Positions 45,583 to 54,932 of a stretch of DNA of 64,000 bases are shown here, piece by piece (the first letter of the stretch is position 1; each line of letters starts with the position of its first letter). Location: positions 1 through 64,000 of the forward strand of contig NZ_FNIR01000006.1 in the NCBI RefSeq assembly GCF_900103975.1, written 5' to 3'. Both the position numbers and the translations under genes were made by a program. Below the pieces are notes generated by a model. The model did not search any database. It saw nothing but the letters and a program-made list of their open reading frames with translations, and was not told the DNA's origin. Source of the DNA: Klenkia soli. GTDB lineage: Bacteria > Actinomycetota > Actinomycetes > Mycobacteriales > Geodermatophilaceae.

Positions 45583-47973
45583 CTACCGGTCGGGGCGCGG
45601 GCGGTCCTGCCGGTGCAGCCGGACGGCGACCAGGGCGACGTCGTCCTCGGCCCGCTCGGGCAGGAACTCCTCGAGCAGGGTGTCGACCAGCTCGACGACC
45701 GGGGTGCCCACCATGCCGGGCAGCCGCTGCCGGAGCGCGTCGATGCCCTCGTCGAAGCCCTGGTCGCGGCGCTCGACGAGGCCGTCGGTGTACAGCAGCA
45801 CCGTGGAGCCGCGCGAGAGCGTGACCACGTGGTCGCGGCGGGTGGCACCCGGCAGGACGCCGAGCAGCAGGTCGGCCCGCCCGCCGCCGTCGAGCAGCTG
45901 CGTGGAGCCGTCGGGGTCCAGGACGACCGGCGGCGGGTGGCCGGCGTTGGACCAGCGCAGGCGGGTGATGCCCTGCTCGGCCTCCTCGGGGGTCTGCTCC
46001 AGCCGGGCGACCACCACCGAGGCGATGGCCCCCAGCTGCAGGCCCTCGACGGCGGCGTCGAGCCGGCTGAGGACGCCGGCGGGACCGTGGTCGCTGTCGT
46101 AGGCGATGCCGCGCAGCAGGCCGCGCAGCTGGCCCATCACCGCGGCGGCCTCGATGTCGTGGCCGGCGACGTCGCCGATGACCAGCACGGTGGCGCCGTC
46201 GGGCTGGGTGAAGGCGTCGTACCAGTCGCCGCCGACCTGGGCCTCGCGGGCGGCGGGGACGTAGCGGACGGCCATCTGCACGTGGTCGGGCTGCGGCGGC
46301 TCGGACAGCATGCTGCGCTGCAGCGTCACCGCGGTGCGGGCCACCCGGCGGGAGCGGGCGTACAGGGCCTCGAGCAGGTTGTGCCGCAGCTCGACCGCCT
46401 CGGCGACCTCGGCCGCCGTCCACGGCTCGGAGCGGCCCCGGACGGTCTCCTCCCAGCGGGCGAAGGACTTGCGCGGGCTGATCCGCACGTGGTCGCCCTC
46501 GGGCACGAGCTCGGCCTTGCGGTGGGGGTCGCCGCCCCAGTCGACCGTGCGGATCTTCTCCTGCCGGACCCACAGCACGTACTGGCCCTCGGGCAGCGGG
46601 ACGGCGAGGACGCCGCAGGCCACCTCGGTGGGCACACCCAGCGCGGGGGCGTCGGCGGTCAGGCAGTCGGTGGCGACGGCCTCGCGCGACTGGCCGGCAG
46701 CCCACTCGGCCACCGCCGCGCAGACCGCGGGGTCCAGCGGGGTCCCGCGGAGGGCGGAGTGGCCCTGCAGCTCGACCGCGACGGTGTCGGCGTCGACGAG
46801 GTCGAGCAGGTCGGGGGTGCCCAGCAGGGAGTCGGCCAGCGGCCGCTCCTCGTCGAGGGTCGCGGCGGTCAGCCAGGCCAGGGTGGAGCGGGCCCGCAGG
46901 GCGCGGCGGACCTCCTCCTCGGCGGCGCGGTCGACCAGGCGCAGCGACAGCGTGGAGGCCAGGAACTCGGCGGCGGCGCGGGTGGCGTAGGGCGGGGCGT
47001 GCGGGCCGGCGTAGTGGTGGCAGGCGATGAGGCCCCAGAGCTTGTCGTCGCGCAGCAGCGAGATCGACATGGAGGCGGCCACCCCCATGTTGCCGAGGTA
47101 CTCGACGTGGATGGGGGAGACGCTGCGCAGCGTGGAGTAGGTGAGGTCCAGCGGCTTGCCGGTGACCGGGTGGTCGACCGGGTGGATGAGGGCCGGTGCG
47201 TAGGGCACCTCGGAGATCAGCCGGATCCAGTTCTTCTCGTACAGCGCCCGGGCCTGCGCCGGGATGTCGGAGGCCGGGTAGTGCAGCCCGAGCAGGGTCT
47301 CCAATCCGCCGTGCTGGGCCTCGGCGACGACCTCGCCGTTGAACTCCTCGTCGTAGCGGTAGAGCATCACGCGGTCAAAGCCGGTGAGGCTGCGCACCGC
47401 CTCGACGGTGATGTCGTAGAGGTCCTGCAGCTCGGTCGCCCGGTTCAGCTCGGCGATGGTGCCGCGCACGGCCTGGTAGGTGTTCGGGAAGCTGAACGGC
47501 CGCGGGCCGAAGGCCGGTTCCAGCTCGATCACCAGGCTGCTGGCCAGCGGGCGGCCGGCGGCGTCCAGGGGCACCTCGGCCGAGTTCAGCTGCTGGTGGC
47601 CGGGCGCGCCGTGCACCGCGCGGTGCAGGATCGCGTCCACCGGCACGGGAGTGCCGTCGCGGTCCAGGGTCAGCTCGACCGGGTTGCGCTCGCGCAGGTC
47701 GCCGAAGGCGGCCGCGCTGCGGGCCACGGCCTGGGCGGGGACGGTGCCGAGCACCTCGGCCAGGGGGCGGCCCAGCGCCTGGGTCCAGGGGATGCCCACG
47801 ACGTCGAGGAGGTTCTCCGACACCTGCTCGACCAGGAGGTCCGGTTCGCTCACCGCGAGCAGCGCCCCGCGGGGCTGGATGCTGCCGGGGACGTGGATCG
47901 GCTCGCGCTCGCAGTTGGACAGGTCGACCGGCGTGCCGGGGGCCAACCACGGGCCGGGCTGGGTCTCCGTCAC
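45583..47973 (-). CDS. Bacteriophytochrome with PP2C (SpoIIE-type) phosphatase output
   Basis: 796 residues. PAS: C21 in LSNCEREPIHVPGSIQPRG is the biliverdin-binding cysteine of the bacterial type. GAF (about 155-330): YPASDIPAQARALY, SPIHVEYLGNMG and LIACHHYAG hold the conserved Asp and His residues around the chromophore. PHY (to about 520): VDWGGDP and SPRKSFARWEE give the WGG and PRxSF motifs of the tongue. A helical linker leads to PP2C: GGDWYDAF, GDVAGHDIEAAA, NAGHPPP, YTDGLVERR and EDDVALV, with the metal aspartates present. Unlike most bacteriophytochromes it has no histidine kinase. GTG start overlaps bphO (GTGA). Red/far-red control of a phosphatase is inferred. Confidence 0.93.
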   Translation of the reverse strand: MTETQPGPWLAPGTPVDLSNCEREPIHVPGSIQPRGALLAVSEPDLLVEQVSENLLDVVGIPWTQALGRPLAEVLGTVPAQAVARSAAAFGDLRERNPVELTLDRDGTPVPVDAILHRAVHGAPGHQQLNSAEVPLDAAGRPLASSLVIELEPAFGPRPFSFPNTYQAVRGTIAELNRATELQDLYDITVEAVRSLTGFDRVMLYRYDEEFNGEVVAEAQHGGLETLLGLHYPASDIPAQARALYEKNWIRLISEVPYAPALIHPVDHPVTGKPLDLTYSTLRSVSPIHVEYLGNMGVAASMSISLLRDDKLWGLIACHHYAGPHAPPYATRAAAEFLASTLSLRLVDRAAEEEVRRALRARSTLAWLTAATLDEERPLADSLLGTPDLLDLVDADTVAVELQGHSALRGTPLDPAVCAAVAEWAAGQSREAVATDCLTADAPALGVPTEVACGVLAVPLPEGQYVLWVRQEKIRTVDWGGDPHRKAELVPEGDHVRISPRKSFARWEETVRGRSEPWTAAEVAEAVELRHNLLEALYARSRRVARTAVTLQRSMLSEPPQPDHVQMAVRYVPAAREAQVGGDWYDAFTQPDGATVLVIGDVAGHDIEAAAVMGQLRGLLRGIAYDSDHGPAGVLSRLDAAVEGLQLGAIASVVVARLEQTPEEAEQGITRLRWSNAGHPPPVVLDPDGSTQLLDGGGRADLLLGVLPGATRRDHVVTLSRGSTVLLYTDGLVERRDQGFDEGIDALRQRLPGMVGTPVVELVDTLLEEFLPERAEDDVALVAVRLHRQDRPRPDR

Positions 47974-48635
47974 GCGGATGCATCTCCGGGGTCGGTCGGT
48001 CGGCCCGCGGCGCGCGACGCCGGCTGCTCGACGTCGGTGCACCACAGGGCCATCGTGGCGAAGGTACGGCGTGCGGCCGCCACGAGCGCGTCGGGATCGC
48101 CCCCGCGGGCCACGTGGTCCCGCACGCTGCGCCGGAAGGACGCCCACCGCGCCCCGGTCTGGTCGCCGTAGGGGCTGAAGGCCGACAACCGACCGACCCC
48201 GGCCAGGGCCGGCAGGGTGCCCAGGTGCCGGTCGATGAACACCCCGCCCAGCGTCGAGCCCTCGAGCACGTACATGGTGCCCAGCGCCTCGGCGGTGGAC
48301 GCCGGGGCGGGGAGGTGGGGGCCCGGGCCAGGGCCCGGTGGCGCGTCGAGGGCGTCGAGGTCGGCGGCGAAGAGGTCCGACCGCCGGCGCGCGGACCAGT
48401 CGACGTCCGCGGCGTCGTCCGGGCGGGCCGCGGCCCAGGCGTCGAGGCCGGCCTCGGCCGTCGTCCAGAAGGCGTGCATGCGGCCGAGGACGGCGATCAA
48501 CCGGGCCGGGGTGAGGCCCGGGTCGAGCAGGTCGAGGGTGTCCTCGAGCTGCTGGTGCTCGGTCGCGGTGGCGGTGCGCAGCTGGAGCATCACGTCCGGG
48601 GCGGGACGCGGGTGCTCGATCGGGTCCGCCGTCAT
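47970..48635 (-). CDS. bphO: Heme oxygenase (biliverdin-producing, BphO type)
   Basis: 221 residues of the bacterial heme oxygenase family. The TATATEHQQLEDTLDLL segment has the proximal heme histidine (H27), and LEGSTLGGVFIDRHL and FSPYGDQTGARWASFR are the distal helix features. It cleaves heme to biliverdin, iron and CO, and its place directly upstream of the phytochrome (GTGA overlap) shows it supplies the chromophore. It starts at an ATG that overlaps the PucR stop (ATGA), so the three genes are one translational chain. Confidence 0.95.
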   Translation of the reverse strand: MTADPIEHPRPAPDVMLQLRTATATEHQQLEDTLDLLDPGLTPARLIAVLGRMHAFWTTAEAGLDAWAAARPDDAADVDWSARRRSDLFAADLDALDAPPGPGPGPHLPAPASTAEALGTMYVLEGSTLGGVFIDRHLGTLPALAGVGRLSAFSPYGDQTGARWASFRRSVRDHVARGGDPDALVAAARRTFATMALWCTDVEQPASRAAGRPTDPGDASA

Positions 48636-49768
48636 CGCTCACCGATCCTAGTCGAGCCGGGCCCGGGTCCGGCCGCGAGCCGGGCCGACCGGAGAGCCAG
48701 GTGCAGGGCGAGCCGGTCGCCGCCGTCGGCCAGGTCCAGCCCGCCCAGCTCGGCGATCCGGCCCAGCCGGTAGTACAGCGTCTGCCGGTGCACGACCAGC
48801 TCGGCGGCCGCCCGCTGCGGGGACCCCGCGTGGTCCAGCCACACCTCGGCGGTGCGGCTGAGCACCGGGTCGGCCAGCAGCGCCGCCAGGGCGGGGTCGG
48901 GGCCGCCGAGCCGCACGACCTGCCGCCAGGCACCGAGCTCGGCCCACGAGGCCACCGGCGCCAGCCGTGGGTCGACCGCCGCCACCCGCGCGGCGTCGGA
49001 CGCCTCGCGCCACTGCCGGGGCAGCTCCCGGCACCCCACCGCCGGGCTGCCCACGCCGGCGGTGCTGCCGCGGGGGAGCCGGTGCAGGGCAGCGGCGGAC
49101 ACCGCGACCGCGGGCCGGTCGTCGCGCCGGTGCGGCAGGGGGAGGAGGACGGCGACCAGCGGACCGAGCACCGCGCTGATCGCCCCCGCGCCGGGCGGCT
49201 CCCAGCCGGGCGGGGGGCCGTCGCCGGACGGGCGCAGCGCGACGACGGCCACGGCGGTGCCCGCGCCCAGCCGGCCGGCCAACCGGTCGGCCGCGGCGTC
49301 GTCCCCGCCGAGCGCGGCCCGCAGGTCGCCGGAGACGTCGCCCGGGGCGGGCCGGCCGGCCAGCAGCTCACCGGCCCGGTCGGCCAGCGCGCAGGCCTGC
49401 GCGAGCCCGGGCGGGTCGGGGTCGGCCAGGTCGGTGCGGCCCTCGTCCAGCAGCCACAACCAGCCGTGCAGCCGTCCGCGGTGCCGCACGGGGAGGCACA
49501 GCCGGGTGAGGATCCCGGCCGCCGGGTCGGCCGGCGTGCGCAGCGGGCCGGTGGCCCGGTCGATGCCGAAGTCGGTGAACCACCGGCGGGTGTCCGCGGT
49601 CGACCCGCGGGTCAGGATCGACCGGGTGCGGACGGCGTCCAGCCCGGTCAGCACCTCGTCGCCCTGCGCGCAGAAGGCCAGCAGGGTGAACTCGGGGTCC
49701 TCCAGGGTCGCGGGGGCGCCGAGCAGCCGGGACACCTCGTCCACGAGGTCCTGGAGGTCGTCCCGCAT
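48632..49768 (-). CDS. PucR/CdaR-type transcriptional regulator
   Basis: 378 residues. The C-terminal helix-turn-helix of this family is VWLDHAGSPQRAAAELVVHRQTLYYRLGRIAEL. The N-terminal two-thirds is a ligand-sensing region (LVDEVSRLLGAPATLEDPEFTLLAF) of the GAF/PucR style. The ATG at 49768 follows a TACGAT box at 6 nt. It diverges from the proline catabolism operon, so it is a likely regulator of that operon (PucR-type PutR/PruR proteins do this elsewhere). Its stop is fused to the start of bphO, which links proline and light genes in one message. Confidence 0.88.
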   Translation of the reverse strand: MRDDLQDLVDEVSRLLGAPATLEDPEFTLLAFCAQGDEVLTGLDAVRTRSILTRGSTADTRRWFTDFGIDRATGPLRTPADPAAGILTRLCLPVRHRGRLHGWLWLLDEGRTDLADPDPPGLAQACALADRAGELLAGRPAPGDVSGDLRAALGGDDAAADRLAGRLGAGTAVAVVALRPSGDGPPPGWEPPGAGAISAVLGPLVAVLLPLPHRRDDRPAVAVSAAALHRLPRGSTAGVGSPAVGCRELPRQWREASDAARVAAVDPRLAPVASWAELGAWRQVVRLGGPDPALAALLADPVLSRTAEVWLDHAGSPQRAAAELVVHRQTLYYRLGRIAELGGLDLADGGDRLALHLALRSARLAAGPGPGSTRIGER

Positions 49769-49774
49769 CAGACG

Positions 49775-49780
49775 ATCGTA
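49775..49780 (-). promoter_or_regulatory. -10 box of the pucR-bphO-phytochrome operon (leaderless type)
   Basis: TACGAT on the minus strand, 6 nt before the ATG at 49768. Confidence 0.6.
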
Positions 49781-49865
49781 CGAAGGACTCCGGACAGCTG
49801 TCGCTGGTGACCGTGCGCACCTCACTCCTACGGTCGAGCCAGTCGCTGCTCCCCAGGAGGTCCCG

Positions 49866-50789
49866 GTGCTCGGTCAGGCCCTGCTCGTCGCGTCCCGCCG
49901 CCCCGGCCTGCGCAAGGTCGTCGTCGGCACACCGGTCACCCGGCGCGTGGTCGACCGCTTCGTCGCCGGCGAGGCCCTGCCCGACGCCCTCGCGGCGGTC
50001 GACGCGCTGCGCCGCGACGGCATCGCGGTCACCCTCGACCACCTCGGCGAGGACATCACCACCCGCGCGGAGGCGGTGGCCTCGCGCGACGCCTACCTGG
50101 CCCTGCTCGAGGGGCTGGCGCCGCAGCAGCTGGGCCGCGCCGCCGAGGTGTCGGTGAAGCTCTCCGCCTTCGGCCAGGCCCTCCCCGGCGGGCACGACCT
50201 GGCCCTGGAGCTGGTCCGCCCGGTGGCCGAGGCGGCGACCGCGGCCGGCACCACGGTCACCCTGGACATGGAGGACCACACCACGGTCGACTCCACCCTC
50301 GCCGTCCTCGCCGAGCTGCGCCGTGACCACCCGGGCACCGGCGCCGTCCTGCAGGCGGCCCTGCACCGCAGCGAGGCCGACGCCCGCGACCTCGCGGTCG
50401 CGGGCTCCCGGGTCCGGCTGGTCAAGGGCGCCTACGCAGAGCCCCGCACGGTCGCCTTCACCGACAAGGCCGAGGTCGACGCCGCCTACCGGCGCTGCCT
50501 GGAGGTGCTGCTCACCGGCGACGGCTACCCGATGGTCGGCACGCACGACCCCGCGATGATCGCCCTCGCGCTGGACCTGGTGCGCCGCACCGCCCGGTCG
50601 GCCGACAGCTACGAGTTCCAGCTGCTCTACGGCATCCGCACCGGCGAGCAGCAGCGGCTGGCCGCCGCCGGGTACACCGTGCGGGCCTACGTGCCCTACG
50701 GCGCCGACTGGTACGGCTACTTCATGCGCCGGCTGGCCGAGCGCCCCGCCAACGTCCAGTTCTTCCTCCGCTCCCTCGTGAAAGGCTGA
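49866..50789 (+). CDS. pruB: Proline dehydrogenase, monofunctional
   Basis: Oxidises proline to pyrroline-5-carboxylate in the TIM-barrel FAD fold. 307 residues from the GTG at 49866, with an AGGAGG ribosome site. Features: VTLDMEDHT (FAD site), RLVKGAYAEPR, and the C-terminal YGIRTGEQQRLAAAGYTVRAY then YGADWYGYFMRRLAERPAN with the substrate-binding arginines. TACGGT (49829-49834) is a possible -10 box for a short leader. It faces pucR with about 95 bases between, and is followed by pruA after seven bases. Confidence 0.93.
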   Translation: MLGQALLVASRRPGLRKVVVGTPVTRRVVDRFVAGEALPDALAAVDALRRDGIAVTLDHLGEDITTRAEAVASRDAYLALLEGLAPQQLGRAAEVSVKLSAFGQALPGGHDLALELVRPVAEAATAAGTTVTLDMEDHTTVDSTLAVLAELRRDHPGTGAVLQAALHRSEADARDLAVAGSRVRLVKGAYAEPRTVAFTDKAEVDAAYRRCLEVLLTGDGYPMVGTHDPAMIALALDLVRRTARSADSYEFQLLYGIRTGEQQRLAAAGYTVRAYVPYGADWYGYFMRRLAERPANVQFFLRSLVKG

Positions 50790-50796
50790 TCACCCC

Positions 50797-52418
<1,622 letters not shown>

Positions 52419-52422
<4 letters not shown>

Positions 52423-52497
52423 CCCTCCGGGTCACACCGCGGCCAACGGCCGTCCCCCGGCTGCGCTGAGCGCGTCCGGTCCCTCCTCGGGGAGGGA
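52419..52497. terminator. Two hairpins after pruA
   Basis: A 7-bp stem with a 3-nt loop (52419-52435) that includes the pruA stop codon, and a second hairpin, TCCCTCC with GGAGGGA around a 4-nt loop (52480-52497). The stretch between them shows no other feature. Both converging genes could use the second. Confidence 0.6.
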
Positions 52498-52524
52498 TCC
52501 TCGTCCCTCGGGCCCCTCCCGTCG

Positions 52525-53076
52525 TCAGGACGAGGTGCGGCTCGGGTCCCGCTCCTCGGCGAGCTCGGCCAGCAGGGCGTCCACCGTCTGCTGGGCCGAG
52601 CCCTCGCCCGAGTACGCGTGGCCGGGCTCGTCGTCGGCCAGCGGCTCGAGGGTGGCCAGCTGGCTGTCCAGGAGCGAGCCCGGCATGTAGTGGCCCTTCC
52701 GCTCCCGCAGGCGTTGCACCAGCACCTCGCGCGGGGTGTCGATGTGGGCGAACCACACCGAGGGGTGCCCGTCGCGCAGCAGGTCCCGGTACTCCCGCCG
52801 CAGCGCCGAGCAGGTGATCACCAGGTCGGTGCCGGCGGACTCGTGCTCGCCGATCCGACCGGCCACCGCCCGCAGCCAGGGCCAGCGGTCCTCGTCGGTG
52901 AGCGGGGTGCCCGAGCGCATCTTCTCGACGTTGGCCGCCGGGTGAAGGTCGTCGCCCTCCACGAAGTCGCAGCCCAACGCCTGCGCGATGCCCACCCCGA
53001 CGGTGGACTTGCCGGTGCCCGACACCCCCATCACGACGACGGAGACGGTGGTCGGCGGGGGAGCGGTGTCGGCCAT
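52525..53076 (-). CDS. gntK: Gluconokinase
   Basis: Phosphorylates gluconate to 6-phosphogluconate, the substrate of gnd in this window. 183 residues with the Walker A loop VVMGVSGTGKSTVG, EGDDLHPAANVEKMRSGTPL and ALRREYRDLLR, typical of the GntK type. The ATG at 53076 follows TACGGT at 6 nt. It stands alone and diverges from the MFS gene. A gluconate transporter is not next to it, so uptake must come from elsewhere. Confidence 0.93.
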   Translation of the reverse strand: MADTAPPPTTVSVVVMGVSGTGKSTVGVGIAQALGCDFVEGDDLHPAANVEKMRSGTPLTDEDRWPWLRAVAGRIGEHESAGTDLVITCSALRREYRDLLRDGHPSVWFAHIDTPREVLVQRLRERKGHYMPGSLLDSQLATLEPLADDEPGHAYSGEGSAQQTVDALLAELAEERDPSRTSS

Positions 53077-53082
53077 GCCCCG

Positions 53083-53088
53083 ACCGTA
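53083..53088 (-). promoter_or_regulatory. -10 box of gntK (leaderless type)
   Basis: TACGGT on the minus strand, 6 nt before the ATG. Confidence 0.6.
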
Positions 53089-53122
53089 GGTGACGCAGCC
53101 GGTCGGGCATGATCCGTGGACG

Positions 53123-54274
53123 GTGAGCAACGGGGCTGAGGGTCTGACGGGGTCGGTCTGGCGGTCGCCGGCGATCCGCGCCCTCGTCGCCGCCTCGGCC
53201 CTGGGCTTCACCAGCTTCGCCGTCACCCTGTCGGCCCTGCCCTCGTACGCGGTCGCCGGCGGTGCGGCGATCGGCTCCGCCGGCCTGGTCACGACGGTCT
53301 TCCTCGTCGTCACGGTGCTGACCCAGGCCGCCGTCCCCCGGTTGGTGGCGCGGTTCGGCCTCGGCCCCGTGCTGGGGGCCGGGCTGCTGGCCCTGGGGGC
53401 GCCGTCGCCGCTGTACCTGGTGGACGACGCGCTGGGCTGGCTCTGCCTGGTGTCCGTCGTGCGCGGGGCCGGGTTCGGCGTCCTCACGGTGCTGGGCTCG
53501 ACCATCGCCGCGCGGGCGGTCCCGGCCTCCCGGCGGGGGGAGGCGCTGGGTGTCTACGGGCTGGCCCTCGGGCTGCCCACCCTGCTGGCCACCCCGGCCG
53601 GCGTGGCCCTGACCCTCGCCGGCCACGTGGAGGTGGTCGTCGCCGTCGCGACGGCGCCGGTCCTGGGGCTGCTGGTGGTGCCGGCGCTCGTGCGGTCGGT
53701 GCCGGCGTCGGTGACCGCTGCGTCCGGCGGCTCCTCGCGCTCGGCCGCCCGGGCGGCCGCGGCGCCCTCGGCGGTCCTGCTGGTCGTGACGCTGGCCAGC
53801 GCCGGCCTGGTCACCTTCCTGCCGATCGCCCGTCCCGACGGGTCGGTCGCCACCCTGGCGCTGCTGGCCTTCGGCGTCGTCGCCGCGCTGACCCGGTGGG
53901 GCGGTGGCGTGCTCGCCGACCGGATGGGGGTGCGGGTGCTGCTGGTGCCGGCGCTGCTGGCGGCGACCACCGGGTTGCTGCTGCTGGGCATCGGGCTGTC
54001 GACGGACCTGCTGGTGGTGTTGGGTGCCGCGGTGTTCGGCGCCGGCTACGGCGGGACCCAGAACACGACCATCGTCGTCGCGATGGCCCGGGCCGGGGAC
54101 GAGGGGACGACGACGGCCAGCGCGGTGTGGAACGCCTCGTTCGACGGCGGGGTCGGCCTCGGGGCGCTGCTGGTGGGCGTGCTGGCGGCGGCCGTGGGGC
54201 TCTCGTGGAGCTACGCCGTGCTCGCCGTCGCGGTGGCGCTGGTGGTGCCGCTGGCGTTCCGGGTGACGCGCTAG
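53123..54274 (+). CDS. MFS transporter
   Basis: 383 residues from the GTG at 53123; the frame opens 33 bases earlier, but that part lies in the shared promoter region. Twelve membrane segments are likely. RSPAIRALVAASALGFTSFA begins the first, and GAGYGGTQNTTIVVAMARAGDEGTTTASAVWNASFDGG is a conserved mid-loop. Drug or sugar efflux is plausible but not shown. It converges on a small hypothetical gene, sharing CTAG. Confidence 0.83.
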   Translation: MSNGAEGLTGSVWRSPAIRALVAASALGFTSFAVTLSALPSYAVAGGAAIGSAGLVTTVFLVVTVLTQAAVPRLVARFGLGPVLGAGLLALGAPSPLYLVDDALGWLCLVSVVRGAGFGVLTVLGSTIAARAVPASRRGEALGVYGLALGLPTLLATPAGVALTLAGHVEVVVAVATAPVLGLLVVPALVRSVPASVTAASGGSSRSAARAAAAPSAVLLVVTLASAGLVTFLPIARPDGSVATLALLAFGVVAALTRWGGGVLADRMGVRVLLVPALLAATTGLLLLGIGLSTDLLVVLGAAVFGAGYGGTQNTTIVVAMARAGDEGTTTASAVWNASFDGGVGLGALLVGVLAAAVGLSWSYAVLAVAVALVVPLAFRVTR

Positions 54275-54621
54275 ACGGTGCCGGCCGCGGCCCGCGCGGC
54301 GGCGACGTCCAGCAGGCCGCTGACGAACACGGCCTCGCCGGCCAGAGCGGCCAGCCAGGCCCGCAGCGCTTCCGGGTCGCGGCGGGCGGCGTCCCGCAGG
54401 GCGGTGATCCGCATGTGCCGGCCGGTGGCCTGCGCCCGGTGCGCGGGGGACAGGGTGCGGGCACCGCTGCGGGAGATCGCGGTGAACGCGGCACCCAGGT
54501 AGGTCATGTCGGCCAACTCGGTGGTGCCGGCCAGCAGCCGGTCGGCGGCGACCTGGTCGCCGGCGGCCACCAGGGCCAGGTACTCGGCGGCGCGGCGGTG
54601 CCCGTCCTGGGCTGTGCTCAT
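54271..54621 (-). CDS. Hypothetical protein
   Basis: 116 residues, starting MSTAQDGHRRAAEYLALVAAGDQVAADRLLAG, then ADMTYLGAAFTAISRSGARTL. It is helical and alanine-rich with no recognised motif. It sits alone between an MFS gene and tRNA-Lys. The start ATG is clear and the codon bias matches its neighbours, so it is probably real. I cannot name a function. Confidence 0.6.
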   Translation of the reverse strand: MSTAQDGHRRAAEYLALVAAGDQVAADRLLAGTTELADMTYLGAAFTAISRSGARTLSPAHRAQATGRHMRITALRDAARRDPEALRAWLAALAGEAVFVSGLLDVAAARAAAGTV

Positions 54622-54652
54622 CTGGGCCCTCCCGGCGGTCCGGACAGCAGAA

Positions 54653-54678
54653 CGGCCCCGTCCGGGAGGACGGGGCCG
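54653..54678 (-). terminator. Hairpin terminator of tRNA-Lys
   Basis: A perfect 11-bp stem, 54653-54663 with 54668-54678, around a GGGA loop, lying just after the tRNA 3' end on the minus strand. A weak T-rich stretch (TTCTGCTG) follows on that strand. Confidence 0.75.
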
Positions 54679-54690
54679 AACTGGTGTGGG

Positions 54691-54763
<73 letters not shown>

Positions 54764-54792
54764 GGCGTCGCCGTGGACCAGCGACTCGGAGA

Positions 54793-54798
54793 AAGATA
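54793..54798 (-). promoter_or_regulatory. -10 box of tRNA-Lys
   Basis: TATCTT on the minus strand ends 29 nt before the mature 5' end, leaving a short leader for RNase P to remove. Confidence 0.45.
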
Positions 54799-54932
54799 CA
54801 CGGGCTCCCGGCCCCACGACGACCCGGGGTGGCGTGTCCTGCATGACAGCGAGTTGTCAGACCCAAGGTGGACACTGGGGTGACCGCCGGTCGCGATCCG
54901 CTGCGACCGGCAGTGGGGTGAGGGGAATCTTC

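Noticed and set aside
45370-48171. 933-residue plus-strand frame across the phytochrome operon
   Set aside because: A shadow of the minus-strand genes; its sequence is low-complexity with no motif.
54834-54932. Earlier start for the L,D-transpeptidase at the ATG at 54834
   Set aside because: It would put 33 polar residues before the signal peptide and spoil lipobox spacing.
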